A program made the translations under genes and the position numbers. DNA of 64,000 bases from Chaetoderma sp. LZ-2023a (lineage: Eukaryota; Mollusca; Caudofoveata; Chaetodermatida; Chaetodermatidae): positions 94,494,536-94,558,535 of the forward strand of contig CM067369.1 in assembly GCA_034401795.1 (NCBI GenBank). Reading direction: 5' to 3'. Below the pieces are notes generated by a model. It was not told where the DNA came from. It ran no database searches and was given only the letters and a program-made list of their open reading frames with translations. This document shows positions 32,588 through 44,641 of this stretch, in pieces (the stretch's first letter is position 1; each line of letters opens with the position of its first letter).

Positions 32588-33065
32588 CAGCATGAAAGCA
32601 GATTTGGATGACCAACCCCAGATGGCAGTACAATATTTGTCAACATATATCAAAATGTTTATCCTGGCATCAGTATTAAGAAAACCAAAGTTAAGTTTTA
32701 TGAATTTGTACAAGCTGAGAATTTTGGGGCCAAACTAACGGTTTTTGGTGAAAAAGTGCGAAACATGGAGTTTCAATGTTAGTAATGGACAATGTGTAAT
32801 TCAGTAGGATTTTTGTCTTAATATTGAATATTTGCAGGTTTGGTACCACTTTAGATCATAAAATCCGAAATTTTAAGGGTTAAGATTTTCGTGCCCGTGG
32901 ACACTATTTTTGGGTTTGGGCCTTTTACCTGCTTGACACGCCGATAAACATACCACTGCTCATAATCAGTAGATTTTATGATATCGGTGTCTAATTGGAT
33001 GTTTTCGAAGTTGCTGTGTCTAGTTATGATGATTCTAGATCGATTTGACGTCAAGGTAAATGCCT
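32588..33065 (+). repeat. Left terminal inverted repeat
   Basis: Pairs with the reverse complement of 36,442-36,933 at roughly two thirds identity by eye. A partial direct duplicate follows at about 33,100-33,370 (CCAATGTTGACAATTTTGAA, ATTAACGGTTTTTGGTG), so the end has internal repeats. Confidence 0.75.
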
Positions 33066-33849
33066 CTTTGTCAGGGACAAAGTTATTTGACGGTCAAGCA
33101 AAGTAGTGCTGCCGCTTAGCATAACAAAACTCTCGAGTTTTCTAGAAACGCCAGCTTGAAATAGAACATTAAATTGTTAATATACATTATGTATGTTAAC
33201 GCACATAAATATGTTCGTTATGCCACCATGAGTAAAGTAAAACCAATGTTGACAATTTTGAAAATGTGTATGAGCTGAGAAATCTTGAAACAAATTAACG
33301 GTTTTTGGTGGTGATGGTGAAACAGTTGCGACACAAGTTGCAATCGTCGTGGCTTTGTCAGAAATGCAAAAAGAAATATTCCGACATAGATATCGGCCTA
33401 CTGACTTATACTCGTTGCTGTACCAAATAAACATAGTCGAAAAGGATGACAAGAAAAGTTATTTGCTGACCATTGAATTAACACACACTTGAATGGATTA
33501 AACAGTTGAAATTCAAAAATGCAATAGTTAATGTCATAATTGAATGATCTACATACAGATTATATTAAGAATAAGTCTGTAAAGAAATAAAGTTCAGGAG
33601 TGCAGATTCAGGGAAACCATGGGTTAGTTTGCAGGAAGACTGACGCTCACTTTGCTGAAGGAGACAGCTCATAAGTACTTAAGTTGACATACTCTGGTGC
33701 TAGGAATAACGGTCATATAATATCCATGTCAGTCGACCCAACTTACTGTCAGTATCATCTTCATTTAGTTGTTCTATCGTTTCTGTGGCCAGTGAATTGT
33801 TGCTATATTTTCACTGGATGCTTCACAGTTGCAAGCATTAGTACACGTC

Positions 33850-36360
33850 TACAAAGAAATGTGCAGTCTTTTGTGCAGTTATTTGATGCACAATCACAAA
33901 CCAAATTGCCAATTGTGATTGAAATGTACCAGTCTTTCATAACCGAGCGCAACTGGATATGTCAAGCCGTGAACTATTCTCTTTTGGTGGTAGCTTTGTT
34001 CATGGCATGTTTGTCTGAGCCGTTTCACATCGAAGACTGTTTAGAGAGACACAGTCTTTTTGTGATACATAGCGCCTACAAACATCACAACGTCCACAAA
34101 CTGGTCCTTCGATAATCCGGATTTTGTCACCAGCTAAGTATGGAAGCATTGGGGTCTTCTGTACAAGTATACGAAATACGGATCTGGTTGTATCACATCC
34201 ATTCAAGCCATGGATGGGATGTAGGATAGACATCCGGGTCTGAGTCAGATGGTTTTATATTTAATGAACTGGTATATATTTTACTGAACATGTACCTGCG
34301 CCCATTCAGTTTGTCGGGAGGTTGCAAGAAGGAATCTTAGATCGATGATGAATTAGAAGAACAAGTACATCAGTGTCCGGGGTAGAAACTACTATACCAG
34401 CAGCTTCCGTCTGTGAGGCAGGGATAACATGTAATGCAATTCGTCTGTCACCATCCTCTTGATTTCATTTGAAATCTGGAAGGTTATATGACAGAGCTTC
34501 GCGTTACCAGATCTGCTTTATCATCCTGACCTCCACTGATGAACAATTTCTGATCTTGCTCAAGCAGAATACGTGTATTAGTCATGTACGAAGTATATAA
34601 CTCTGCAAGATTATAGCCAAAGAACATATCGGCCATATCATCAAATGCAATTACTGGTGCAACAGCAAAAGTAGGTGCGTTCAACACCTGCATGGAGGCA
34701 TGCCCAGCAAATATCATAGCATCGCAGCCACCCTGTGCGAATAGTTGTTACTGCTCACAATCCATGAAGTCCTAGACTTTGAAAGAGTTCTGATTTATAC
34801 ATGATATCATCTTATCAACTGTTGTAAACATTCTAAGCGAAACTGGTGCAGTTTCAATGACATAACTCTCGATAACTGGCAGCAGTCGAAGGTACATGAT
34901 TTCACTATCTATAGTCTGTATTTTAATTTTCTTACTCATTTCTGACATTGTTTCCACAGTCTAGCGAGGTTGTGTGTCATACGGAGTCCTTCTTTTTCTG
35001 TTCTCAGTTGGATCTGAATCTACGAACCTCTCCGTTACAAACTTTTTAATCATGGTTGAACCTTTGTCTAATGCATTAACAAGGATGTTCTCAATCGAGG
35101 ATGAGGCAACAGAGCCTCTTGCAATGTCCATCAGATATACAGGCGCATTAGCAATGGCAAATTTTTAAATGGCAGAAGAATAAAATAGTTCACAGATATT
35201 TTGAATGTCTGTCTTCCATGTTTCTGAGCTGCACTTCATGCTTCACGCTTGTCCTTGCTGTTGTCCTTTGATAGAATATCCACGCTTTCCTTGAATTTCA
35301 ATGTATATTAGCATATAATTGGCCTTACCATGAACCCTCTGAGAAGTGCAGATCCATTAAGTGTGAGCCCAATTATCCCTCGATTTCCCATCAAAAACTT
35401 GTGCTCAATTTATTCGATAGTGTAATCAAACCAAACTCAATTAAATTGTCCTGACGTGAGTTCTGCTACAATGTTTCCTTCCTGAAAGTTTCATTACAAC
35501 GTTGGCTGGCAGACGATTCATTATTAATATACTGACCGGTACACAACGGTCATTGTTTGTGTGATTTGCAACAAACAAAAGTTTCCTTGATTGCTGAACT
35601 TCCCAAATACCATTTCCACTAAACAGCATTATTGGTTGCAAAATACGACTGAGAAAATCATCCCAGAATCTGAAATTTTTAGAAATTGTTGGACCTTCCT
35701 TGCAAAGCTTATCCAACAGTGGCTGTAGATTTCTGGAAATTTTAGTTAACGGCTGAGATAGAGAATATTCTCTGCATTTCTTTCCTAGACAGCCACTTAT
35801 GTAGCCATGCCGAGACATTTTCTGGTACCATAGTTCTGCCCGTTCAAAATAACGTACACACTGACAGTCTGACATGCAGTGCTTCATCTATCAACTTTAG
35901 ACCATACATAGTCCTGTCAGAATATTTTCCCCAAAGCATTATATTCACTGTTCCCGCAGCGAAAACTCGTTTCAACCCAGCGTCATCATACACATTTTCC
36001 ACTGCTGAAAATACAAACATTGGCAGGTGCATTTACAATGGACAATACCCTCTAGCTCATTCAGTGTTTTCCAAGTAATTTCTAGGGCCTTTGACAGAAA
36101 CACCCTGTCGAAGAAAACAGGAGTATGTATTTGACCTAGTATTGCGATTTCCTTCAGCCGCGTGTTGTGAATACAGTGGACAGGTTGGTTGAACTGATAA
36201 GAATCGCCAACTGCAGAAGCCGAAAAAGGTCCGCATGGAGAAATAGGTCTTGCTTCATAAGAAGGCCCTCGCCACTAAATGCATTTCTTCTGGAGATGAT
36301 AAATCTAGCGATCTGAACATGTTTGGTCTCTAGTGGACAAAGATCATCCATAGACACTTC
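33850..36360 (-). pseudogene. DTD/GCD-family gene, copy 3, inside the DNA transposon
   Basis: Collinear minus-strand pieces in shifting frames. 36,032-35,844 has AAGTVNIMLWGKYSDRTMYG and LIDEALHV. 35,887-35,441 has FRFWDDFLSRILQPIMLF, ANHTNNDRCVPVSILIM. 34,717-34,484 has APVIAFDDMADMFFGYNLAE and QKLFISGG. 34,465-34,321 has DGDRRIALHVIPASQT and VVSTPDTDVLVLLIHH. 34,233-34,000 has HGLNGCDTTRSVF and an IEGPVCG...SLNSLRCE block. Order matches copy 1 at the window start: LHVI.A, then (D/A)TDVL.LL, then G..(G)..G(C/A)D, then IE..VC and LR.E. The DTD and GCD acidic motifs are kept here. Several stops make it inactive. Function unknown; a nuclease-like fold is a hypothesis. Confidence 0.7.
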
Positions 36361-36441
36361 AGAGATATGCTTATGGACCTATCCAACGGTAAAAAGGACC
36401 CACAATGGACCCGAAGAATGCCTAGACATTAACCAATTGAC

Positions 36442-36933
36442 ATATACATTGGCGTGCATTCGATTTGAAGCCATCATATTTTAACTCGGCTGCTTCGAAA
36501 GTCCCCAATTGGACACCAAGATCATAAAAATCTACCATAAGTAGAGATATGTTATGTGCCTGTCTGACGGTAAAAAGGGCCCATAGAGGGCCGAAAAAGA
36601 GGGATTCAGGGCTAAAAAATCGAAGCATTAAGATTTTCTATCTCTATTCTCCAAAGTTGTATCAAAACTCCAAAAGATTAATTTTCGCACCAAAATCCTA
36701 CGGAATTACATATCATCCTTGACTAATAGTGAAATTTAACTTTTCGCATTTTTTCGCTAAAAAAACCCCTAATTTGACCCAAGAATTCTTAGTATGTAGA
36801 AATTTTGAAGACTGTCAACATTGGTTTCCTTAATCATGATGCCAAGACGAACATTTTGATGGATGTTGACAAATGTTGCACTTCCATCTTGGGTATCTCG
36901 AAAACTAGCGGCCATATTGATGTCAAGATGCTG
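36442..36933 (-). repeat. Right terminal inverted repeat
   Basis: Inverse of 32,588-33,065. Just inside, a ~50-bp segment (TATGGACCTATCCAACGG..., 36,373) is repeated directly about 180 bp on (TATGTGCCTGTCTGACGG..., 36,552). Confidence 0.75.
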
Positions 36934-37226
36934 GACTATTTGCACCCACTCACAATTTCATCTTCCCCCAATGGCCACGTCCTCAGAGGATACCAGCATA
37001 GAATTTAAGGTGATAGGTGGAAATGCGTGCCCGGACAACACCCCGCTCCCACCCCCACCCCCACCCCGCCCACACTCGTGTGCTGGTGAGTAGAGCCAGC
37101 TTCCCTGGTAAACAGCAGGACTGGAAAACAGTAGTACGCCCCGACCGATGAGTAACCTAATAAGAAATTTGACCCGTTCTAGCGGCCGTCTGACTGGCGA
37201 TAGCAATAACACGCAGTATAAGTCAA
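36934..37226 (+). repeat. Right LTR of old Gypsy relic, second part
   Basis: Matches 28,410-28,672: CACAATTTCATCTTC, GGTG.(G)AAA.GCGTGCC, AGC(T)AGCTTCCCTG, GCAGTA.TACGC, CGGCCG. A C-rich run (37,040-37,075) has expanded within it. Confidence 0.75.
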
Positions 37227-37371
37227 TAGCTGAATCCAGTCTATAGATCAATCATATGATGCCATAATTAACTACGTTACACGCAGACAGGCGTCAGGCT
37301 CAATTACGTCATGAATAACGTAATGAAGTCGTCCCACATAAACGCTTAATAGTCCGTCAAGTTGTACGAAT
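37227..37371 (-). mobile_element. H1 MITE, TIR type B, first part (split by LINE)
   Basis: GAATCCAGTCTATAGATCAATC terminus region (type B), TATGATGCCATAATTAACTA, CGTCATGAATAACG and CGCTTAATAGTCCGTCAAG, stopping at TGTACGAAT (37,363-37,371), the start of the LINE target duplication. The rest is at 39,204-39,447. Confidence 0.85.
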
Positions 37372-37389
37372 GAATCTACCTTACTTCGC

Positions 37390-38620
37390 TTACACGCTGG
37401 AGTGCCACAAGGTTCAGTCCTTGGTCCCTTGCTATTTTTAGTCGTTTAGACTATTTGCTGATGATACCTGCCTATATGTAATGTTTGATAACTTAGAAGC
37501 ACACGTTGCAACAATAGACCATGATATTCGGATCATGACGCAATGGGCTAACACATGGCTTGTCGAATTTAATGCCTCCAAAACCACTAGTCTGTTTCTT
37601 TCTCTGCGTAATGATCCCACTGTCTTTCCAGTTAAATTCAAAAATTCTGAAATACTCCCGTCAAACAACCATAAACATCTTGTCATTACCTTCAATAACA
37701 AAGGCACTTGGCTTACTCACGTGGAAAACTTAATAACAAATGCTCAACACAAACTTTCTTTACTCAAGGGCCTAAAATATATCCTAGACCGGAAATGTCT
37801 TGAAATTATGTACAACAGCTTTATTAGGCCATCTCTAGAATACGCAGACGTTGTCTGGGATAACATATCACAGTATCTTGTAACACGCCTGAAGGACATC
37901 CAAAAAGACGCACTCAGAATAGTATGTGGAATGACACGTAGTGCTCGTACGGAAGACTTGTGCACCGAAAAAGGAATAGAAATGCTTTCACATGGACGGG
38001 AATCTCACAGACTAGTTATGCTATATAAAATTATCAACGGGATGACGTGTGAAATTTTGAATAATCACCTTCCCTCATTATCCCAGGTACGAAAACCCTA
38101 CAACATTCGTCACGCAAACCTATTCACTCCATTTCGCTGCCGTATTGAGCTCTTTCGTGGATCCTTTTTTCCAGTAATAGTCCGCGCATGGAATACTCTC
38201 CCAGCGCCAGTCGCGTGTTCCGTCACTCTCACGGAATTCAAGAGCAAACATAAAGCCATGTCGCCTATACGACCGCCTCCTCCGGGGTCGGCCAAAGGTT
38301 AGCTAATGTAATCCTATGTAGGCTTCGTAATGGCTGTAGTAATTTAAATCGGCATCTATTTGAAAATTTTCTGTCAGACTCAGCTAGCTGCCCATGTGGA
38401 TACACTGATGAATCCACAAATCACTATCTCCTCCACTGCCCTCCTTTTAATGACCAAAGAGTCTCTCTCCAAAATCAGCTCGTCCTAAACAATATCTCTC
38501 TTGCCACACTGACAGCTAATCAACTTCTATACGCCATTAACAATGTCGACTTGGAAAAGAATATTACAATACGTAACGCCGTATGTCAATATATAGTCAA
38601 TACGAACCGCTTTAAGTAAC
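37390..38620 (+). pseudogene. LINE L-B copy 2 RT C-terminal half
   Basis: Begins HAGVPQGSVLGPLLFL-like, then a deletion of about 37 bp removes FINDMP. FADDTCLY resumes in the frame of 37,481-38,302 (HDIRIMTQWANTWLVEFNAS, FIRPSLEYADVVWDN, FPVIVRAWNTLP). A shift near 38,300 precedes the last stretch (CPCGYTDESTNHYLLHC region, to about 38,620). Non-functional. Confidence 0.85.
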
Positions 38621-38754
38621 TTTCTATTTGTTAAATTCGCAACTATAAGAGCGAAATGCAAAGAGCCCAACATATACAAGCATGGTAAACGCAGCATTAA
38701 GAGCTCCTCACCTTACCTTTCTCACTCTTGTCAAATTCTTAGTTTATACCCTGT

Positions 38755-38879
38755 TTCTCATATTCTCCTCTCCTCTCTTTTTGTCTCTCTTTCCCTAACT
38801 CTCCCCCACCCCACACACGTACACACTCCATCCCAACCTCTCTCTCTCGCTCTTTACTTCCCTCCCTCCTCCCTCCCTC

Positions 38880-38924
<45 letters not shown>

Positions 38925-38960
38925 CCATGCGCACACGCACGCCAATACATACGCACGCAC
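38755..38960. repeat. CT-rich and CACG microsatellites in LINE 3' UTR
   Basis: (CT)n at about 38,881-38,922, and CACG/CATACG repeats at 38,935-38,985. The corresponding CT-rich tract of LINE L-B is at 46,865-46,930. Confidence 0.9.
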
Positions 38961-39203
38961 GCACAAATTCACGTACACATACGTAAGAGTGCGAACTACC
39001 TAGAAAATTGTAATCAGTGGTTGATATAGATTATCAATTAACTAGTTATACATATGTTACTATTTAATTATGTATTATTATACCACATCTTGATGTATTT
39101 ATTAATGTATTGTATTTGTATGCATGGGAGACACGTTTATGAGACTTCTGTCTCACTGTGCTCCCATTGAACAAAATAAATTCTGTTTAAACAAAAAAAA
39201 AGG

Positions 39204-39447
39204 TGTACGAATTGTATGTCTTTACTATTTAACAAACATTATGTTGAATATTTTGAACCTAGTTTAACTGGGTGCTGTGCAGCACCCAGACAAATTAGGT
39301 TCAAAATATTCAACAGCTTACCTGCATAGTTTTCCGGAAATTGAGCTTCAGAGAGTGCAGGATCGATCGATCGCAATATGGGCAAAGCGTGGGTGGGCCT
39401 TAGCTAGGAATGGGCGGGACATAGCTAAAACGGGACTCATCCATTCA
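39204..39447 (-). mobile_element. H1 MITE, TIR type B, second part
   Basis: Resumes at the second TGTACGAAT with TTGTATGTCTTTACTATTTA, a full hairpin (about 39,240-39,316, apex GTGCTGTGCAGCAC), GGGCGGGACATAGC and the end GGGACTCATCCATT. Confidence 0.85.
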
Positions 39448-40227
39448 TTGTGACTTGTGATTCGGCTACATTGCATATAGTATAGTGAACCATTTGGGGT
39501 CAACCTTTCACTACTGTTTAAACATAATATGGATGGTGATAATAGAAAATGACATACAGGGGTGAATGAACCAAATTATCTCATATGAGACTTTTACTAA
39601 AAGCTGATCTTAATCAATCCGTCAAGAGTAATTCCAGGCAATTTAGTTTCGGAGAAATACCAGTAATAACATAGGTAAATGAATTCCGCATATAATTTCC
39701 CATCCCTTTCTCACGCAACGCGGTCTAGAGTGGATTTAATTCAATCTTAGGAAAACCCAAGATATTTAATATTAAACTTTCAGGAAAATAAATTGCTTAT
39801 AATTATACAATCCGTGGGAATCAAATACTTTTCTTGCCAATTTCTACCACACTGATAATTATAGTGCTATTTCCCGAGGCTATATTGCTTAACACGACAC
39901 AAAGTATGGTACATACGTCATCATTGCTAAAATATCTAATGTACTATCACCGAAAAATCAAATCTGCATACTCGTGAGCTAGTTATGCGTGTTCCATGAG
40001 CAAACAAGGTATGATATCACTGTAGTCGTATATCTTTATCAAGACAAAAATAAATCTAAATTACATATCCCACCATGCGCTCAGTTCAATGTTCTTCAAA
40101 ACGGGATTTTAAAACGACTGTATACTTTGCGGTGAAATTTAAACTAGCCAGCTTAGTATATCAACTAGAATAGCTTAGCCCGAGCTAAGAATAGTTAAGT
40201 AATTCGTACTCGATTCATTAGTTTGAA
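39448..40227. other. No gene seen
   Basis: AT-rich unassigned sequence without recognisable ORFs. Confidence 0.4.
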
Positions 40228-40617
40228 TATTCCTTTCCAGTTTATCCATCCATCGTATGGTGTTATAATCAACTACGTGACGTGTAGGATGAAGTCATAC
40301 TCAATGACATCATGAATGACGTAGATACGTTAGTAACGAACGCATACTTGGTGAGGGGCTAAGCGTTGCTGTACGAATTGTATGTCTTTACTATTTAATA
40401 ACCATGCTGTTCAATTTTTTGAAACTTATTTGATTGGGCTATGGCAGCAACAGCACCCAGTCAAATTAGTTTCAAAATATTCAACAGCTTACCTGTATAG
40501 TTTTCTGAAAATTGATAGTAATGGATTTCAGGAATCGATCAATCCTAAAACGAACGTCGCGTGGGTGGAGCTTAGCTAGAGAGATGGGCAGGACATATAC
40601 AACTGGAAAGGTTCATT
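40228..40617 (-). mobile_element. H1 MITE, TIR type A, complete
   Basis: Reverse copy from ATTCCTTTCCAGTTTATCC to CAACTGGAAAGGTTCATT. Hairpin at about 40,404-40,490 with apex GGCTATGGCAGC. The first arm has diverged; the second (GGCAGCAACAGCACCCAGTC) is consensus. Confidence 0.85.
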
Positions 40618-41957
<1,340 letters not shown>

Positions 41958-42159
41958 ATATAATCTTCATATAAGCGGCTTAAAGTGACTTGTATCTAAT
42001 CACAAAGCGATGCTGTTCTATCACCACCTGGTGTGTTTATTAGCCAGAAGTGTTTTGAGCGCTGCATTGTGGGAAGGTATTCTCACACAATACGTCAATG
42101 CGGGAAATGTGTATTCCCAGTATCAAATTCAAGCCTAGTACCGGTATGCGCCTTAGCAT

Positions 42160-42262
42160 TTGAATATTTTGAAACTAATTTGAAATTAATTTGACGAGAA
42201 CGCGTTGCTGTCTCATGCATGAAAAAAACTCTCGGTCCAATTTGTTTCACAATTGTCAACAT
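42160..42262. repeat. Diverged hairpin relative
   Basis: TTTGAATATTTTGAAACTAA (with a second AAATTAATTTGACG), GCGTTGCTGTC and the loose partner CCAATTTGTTTCACAATTGT. It shares the H1 core but not its flanks. A related form is at 50,795-50,915. Confidence 0.5.
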
Positions 42263-42310
42263 AATACTTCCTAAAATGAAAATGATATCTTCGTATTATG
42301 TTTTCATATT

Positions 42311-42693
42311 AATGAAGGAATCCAGTTTTAGCTATGCCCCGCCCATTTCTAGCTAAGCACCACCTACGCTTTGCCCGTGTTGGAATTAATCAATCCATGA
42401 ACTCCCTAAATCTCAATTTTCAGAAAACTATACAGGTAAGCTGTTGAATATTTTGAAACTAATTTGACTGGTTGCTGTTGTTGCAGCTACAACGCCCAGT
42501 CAAATTAGTTTCAAAACATTTAACAGAATGTTTATTAATAGTAAAGACATACAATTCGTACAACTTGATGGACTATTAAGCGTTTATGGCAGACTGAATC
42601 GGGTCATTCATGATGTAATTGATTATTACTTCAGCCTACATGTGACCTGGTCGATTATAACGTCATATTATTGATCGATAAACTGGATTCCTC
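42311..42693 (+). mobile_element. H1 MITE, TIR type B, complete
   Basis: Forward copy from AATGAAGGAATCCAGTTTTA to AAACTGGATTCCTCTA. It has the CCCCGCCCATTTCTAGC box and the hairpin at about 42,442-42,526 with apex GTTGCTGTTGTTGCAGC. Confidence 0.85.
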
Positions 42694-42704
42694 TACTGGG
42701 TTAA

Positions 42705-42884
42705 TTAGGCTTTTAATTGGCTAATCAATCTAAGTTGACAAGGCGTAATCTCCTCGCATAGAGCACCAGAATTTTTAATACGAACAGTGGCCAGGAACTA
42801 GTTTCTGTATCGACGTTCTCGAATTATTCCACTAATTAGTCATAAAAAATTAGCGAAAGAGTAATTAGAAACAACTGTTAAAGG
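42705..42884 (+). repeat. Dispersed repeat R1, left part of interrupted copy
   Basis: Matches 3,060-3,295 and stops at AGAAACAACTG where FB1 begins. Its continuation is at 47,285-47,340. Confidence 0.7.
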
Positions 42885-42935
42885 TGTATATTCACACCAA
42901 AATGCTTCAAAATAAGATTGTTAAAATTATTTACT
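42885..42935. mobile_element. FB1 foldback MITE copy 2, left end
   Basis: TTAAAGGTGTATATTCACAC, CAAAATGCTTCAAAATAAGA. This is the left terminus of FB1, cut at 42,935 by FB2. Middle part at 43,535-43,695, right end at 47,145-47,284. Confidence 0.7.
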
Positions 42936-43033
42936 CTAAGACCGTGTTCCTACTGGGGAGTTAATCGGGAATAACGCCATAGCTCAGTATTGCTCTTCGC
43001 CGGTTAAGTCTCCAGTGAGAACACGGCCTTAGG
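42936..43033. mobile_element. FB2 palindromic mini-element, copy 1
   Basis: GACCGTGTTCCTACTGGGGA ... GTCTCCAGTGAGAACACGGC, a nearly self-complementary ~95-bp unit with an AACGCCATA interior. TAA/TTA at its edges could be a 3-bp duplication. Confidence 0.65.
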
Positions 43034-43436
43034 CCTCTTTCTCATTGCCTAATCCTGTTGAATTATTTCGTGTACTATGTAGGTTAATAATTAGCCAATA
43101 TATCGGTTTGCATTCACACTGCGAGAAGATAGTCCCGGACTGGACAGTGGCGCTTCCTGGTGGACAGCGAGATAACATGATGACCGTAGCGCTACCTGGC
43201 AGACAGCGCGACTAAATGCTAATAGGCAGATTTTGACGAAATAGGCTGCGTTCACATAGAGAAGCATTAGCGACATATCGGAAGATAAACTGCCGATTTT
43301 GTGGGATTAAATTTCGAAATAAATGACGAATTTATTTCGGTACAAGAGCCAGTCCATTGAGAACGCTAGCCGATATATCTGCTATTTACCGAAATAGTGG
43401 CTGTATGAGAACACTGCCTTAGAAGTAGATTGCGTA
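43034..43436. other. Unassigned spacer between two FB2 units
   Basis: It contains TTCACACTGCG ... GCGTTCACATAGAG and several CGATATATCGG-like words, so it may be the body of a larger foldback element using FB2-like ends. No coding. Confidence 0.35.
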
Positions 43437-43533
43437 TCCAAAGCCGTGTTTTCACCAGAGACTTAATCGGCGTAACGCCATACTGAGGTATGGCGTTATT
43501 CCAGATTAACTCTCCAGTTAGAACACCGCCTAA
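43437..43533. mobile_element. FB2 palindromic mini-element, copy 2
   Basis: AGCCGTGTTTTCACCAGAGA, GTAACGCCATACTGAGGTAT, GGCGTTATTCCAGATTAACT, CTCCAGTTAGAACACCGCC. It is nearly self-complementary throughout. Confidence 0.7.
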
Positions 43534-43534
43534 A

Positions 43535-43695
43535 TGTAATGAAACGAAATAAATCTTAACGTATGACGATTTCGTTACTCATAAATGAATATACATTTTA
43601 AAGTTTCGAAATTGAATTACGATTTCGTTAGCCATAAATTAATATAATTTCTTAAGTTTTGAAACTGAATTAGAGGCACGAGTCCCTAATTCAAA
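43535..43695. mobile_element. FB1 copy 2, middle part
   Basis: AACGTATGACGATTTCGTTA and GAGGCACGAGTCCCTAATTC correspond to the interior of the FB1 copy at 31.4-31.5 kb. Confidence 0.6.
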
Positions 43696-43726
43696 CAGCC
43701 AACTATTTATTTTGCTCCATGCACTC

Positions 43727-44232
43727 AACAGTTTACATTTATTGTTGCCTTGAATATACATGTCACACTAGACTAGGCTATCATTCAAATTCAAGCCTAG
43801 TTTGAATACAACACAGCCTACCAATTTCAACCGTATACACTAGTAACTGCAGGCCTACAACGGAAATGTTCGAATTATTACACGAATATTTTGGAACTGA
43901 CTCGTCGGGGGACTTGTTGCTGCACGAGGCTGCACCGGGCGTCTTCCAGAATTTTGATTGTATATTCAACAGTAGAATACATGAATCATATTATTGGTGG
44001 TTAGAATTTTTCACTTACAATTGGGTCATGACAATATATCATCAGTGCAACACTGATTTCTTGTTTACTATTTTGATCGGAGGACTTTTGCTGCCTGATG
44101 CAGCACCGGGTCCCTGTCGACTCTGTTCCATAATACTCAACAGTTTATATTTATTATTGCCCTGAACCACTCTGCCACACTAGATTAGGCCATCATCCAA
44201 ATCCAACCATTGTTTGAATACAACACAGCACA
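43727..44232 (+). repeat. Tandem duplication in LINE L-B 5' region
   Basis: A ~100-bp block at 43,727-43,824 (CTCAACAGTTTACATTTATT ... TTTGAATACAACACAGCC) recurs at 44,132-44,232, offset about 405 bp. Between them are diverged palindromes with GTTGCTGCACGAGGCTGCAC and TTGCTGCCTGATGCAGCACC. 5' monomers often carry LINE promoters; that role is inferred here. Confidence 0.65.
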
Positions 44233-44434
44233 CCAAGAAAAATTCTCCACCACAGCCAATGGTTCTCACTATTACTCCACAAGCGCCGTACCTTACCACC
44301 TAAGCCTTTAATGACTCTGTCTTTATTTGCCCTCTATTCCTCCATGTTCTTTTTCTGTCCTACCACCCACTCCCTACTATCTATGGAGCTCTATATGTTG
44401 ATCTTTCAGATCTGCCTCTGCCTTACTGCAGACA

Positions 44435-44641
44435 ATGGATAATGACATAGCATGTTACCGTGCGGCTATTGGGCTTTTTAACTGCCACTCTGTCAAACCC
44501 AAGCACTATCGAGCTACCCCACCTCCATTGCGAGAAATACTTGGACGCCTTCGAGGAATTTATACAGCCCTCCTATCACTCCTTAATTACTGCCTGAGTA
44601 ATGTATTGACCTGTTTAATAATTTACATTCTCCTTTCTTAG
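44435..44641 (+). pseudogene. N-terminal leader of LINE L-B ORF2, ending at TAG
   Basis: 68 codons in the same frame as the following endonuclease-RT ORF: a basic region, then a hydrophobic run (LLSLLNYCLSNVLTCLIIYI, LLS) and TAG at 44,639-44,641. The next codon starts the 2A motif. In related LINEs the hydrophobic run and 2A form one continuous N-terminus that can act as a signal sequence or separate from the rest. The single TAG is either an inactivating mutation or a readthrough point. Confidence 0.6.

Larger units (their letters stand above)
32588..36933. mobile_element. Long-TIR DNA transposon carrying a DTD/GCD gene
   Basis: A 4,346-bp unit splits the right LTR of the old Gypsy relic. 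Its ends start CAGCAT (32,588) and finish ATGCTG (36,933). From there both ends run inward as an inverted repeat of about 480 bp. Shared blocks include AGATGG.AGT.CAA.ATTTGT, CAACAT..ATCAAAATGTT, GGCATCA, TGTAATTC.GTAGGATTTT and TAGATTTT.ATGAT. The single gene inside, on the minus strand, belongs to the DTD/GCD family. Flanks next to the ends are GAG and GAC, so a 3-bp duplication with one change is possible but unproven. CAG termini, short TSD, an XPG-like gene and a Cys8 tail are, from memory, traits of the Academ superfamily; that assignment is inference. Confidence 0.75.
37372..39203 (+). mobile_element. LINE L-B copy 2, 5'-truncated
   Basis: Homologous to the 3' part of LINE L-B (about 45,460-47,130). 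It lies between two copies of TGTACGAAT (37,363-37,371 and 39,204-39,212), a 9-bp target duplication. It ends GAACAAAATAAATTCTG...AAACAAAAAAAAAGG with an A-run. 5' truncation, A-rich 3' end and TSD are the marks of target-primed reverse transcription. Confidence 0.9.

Noticed and set aside
33684-34115. 143-aa plus-strand ORF
   Set aside because: It is the reverse shadow of the DTD/GCD pseudogene on the minus strand, whose motifs are clear.
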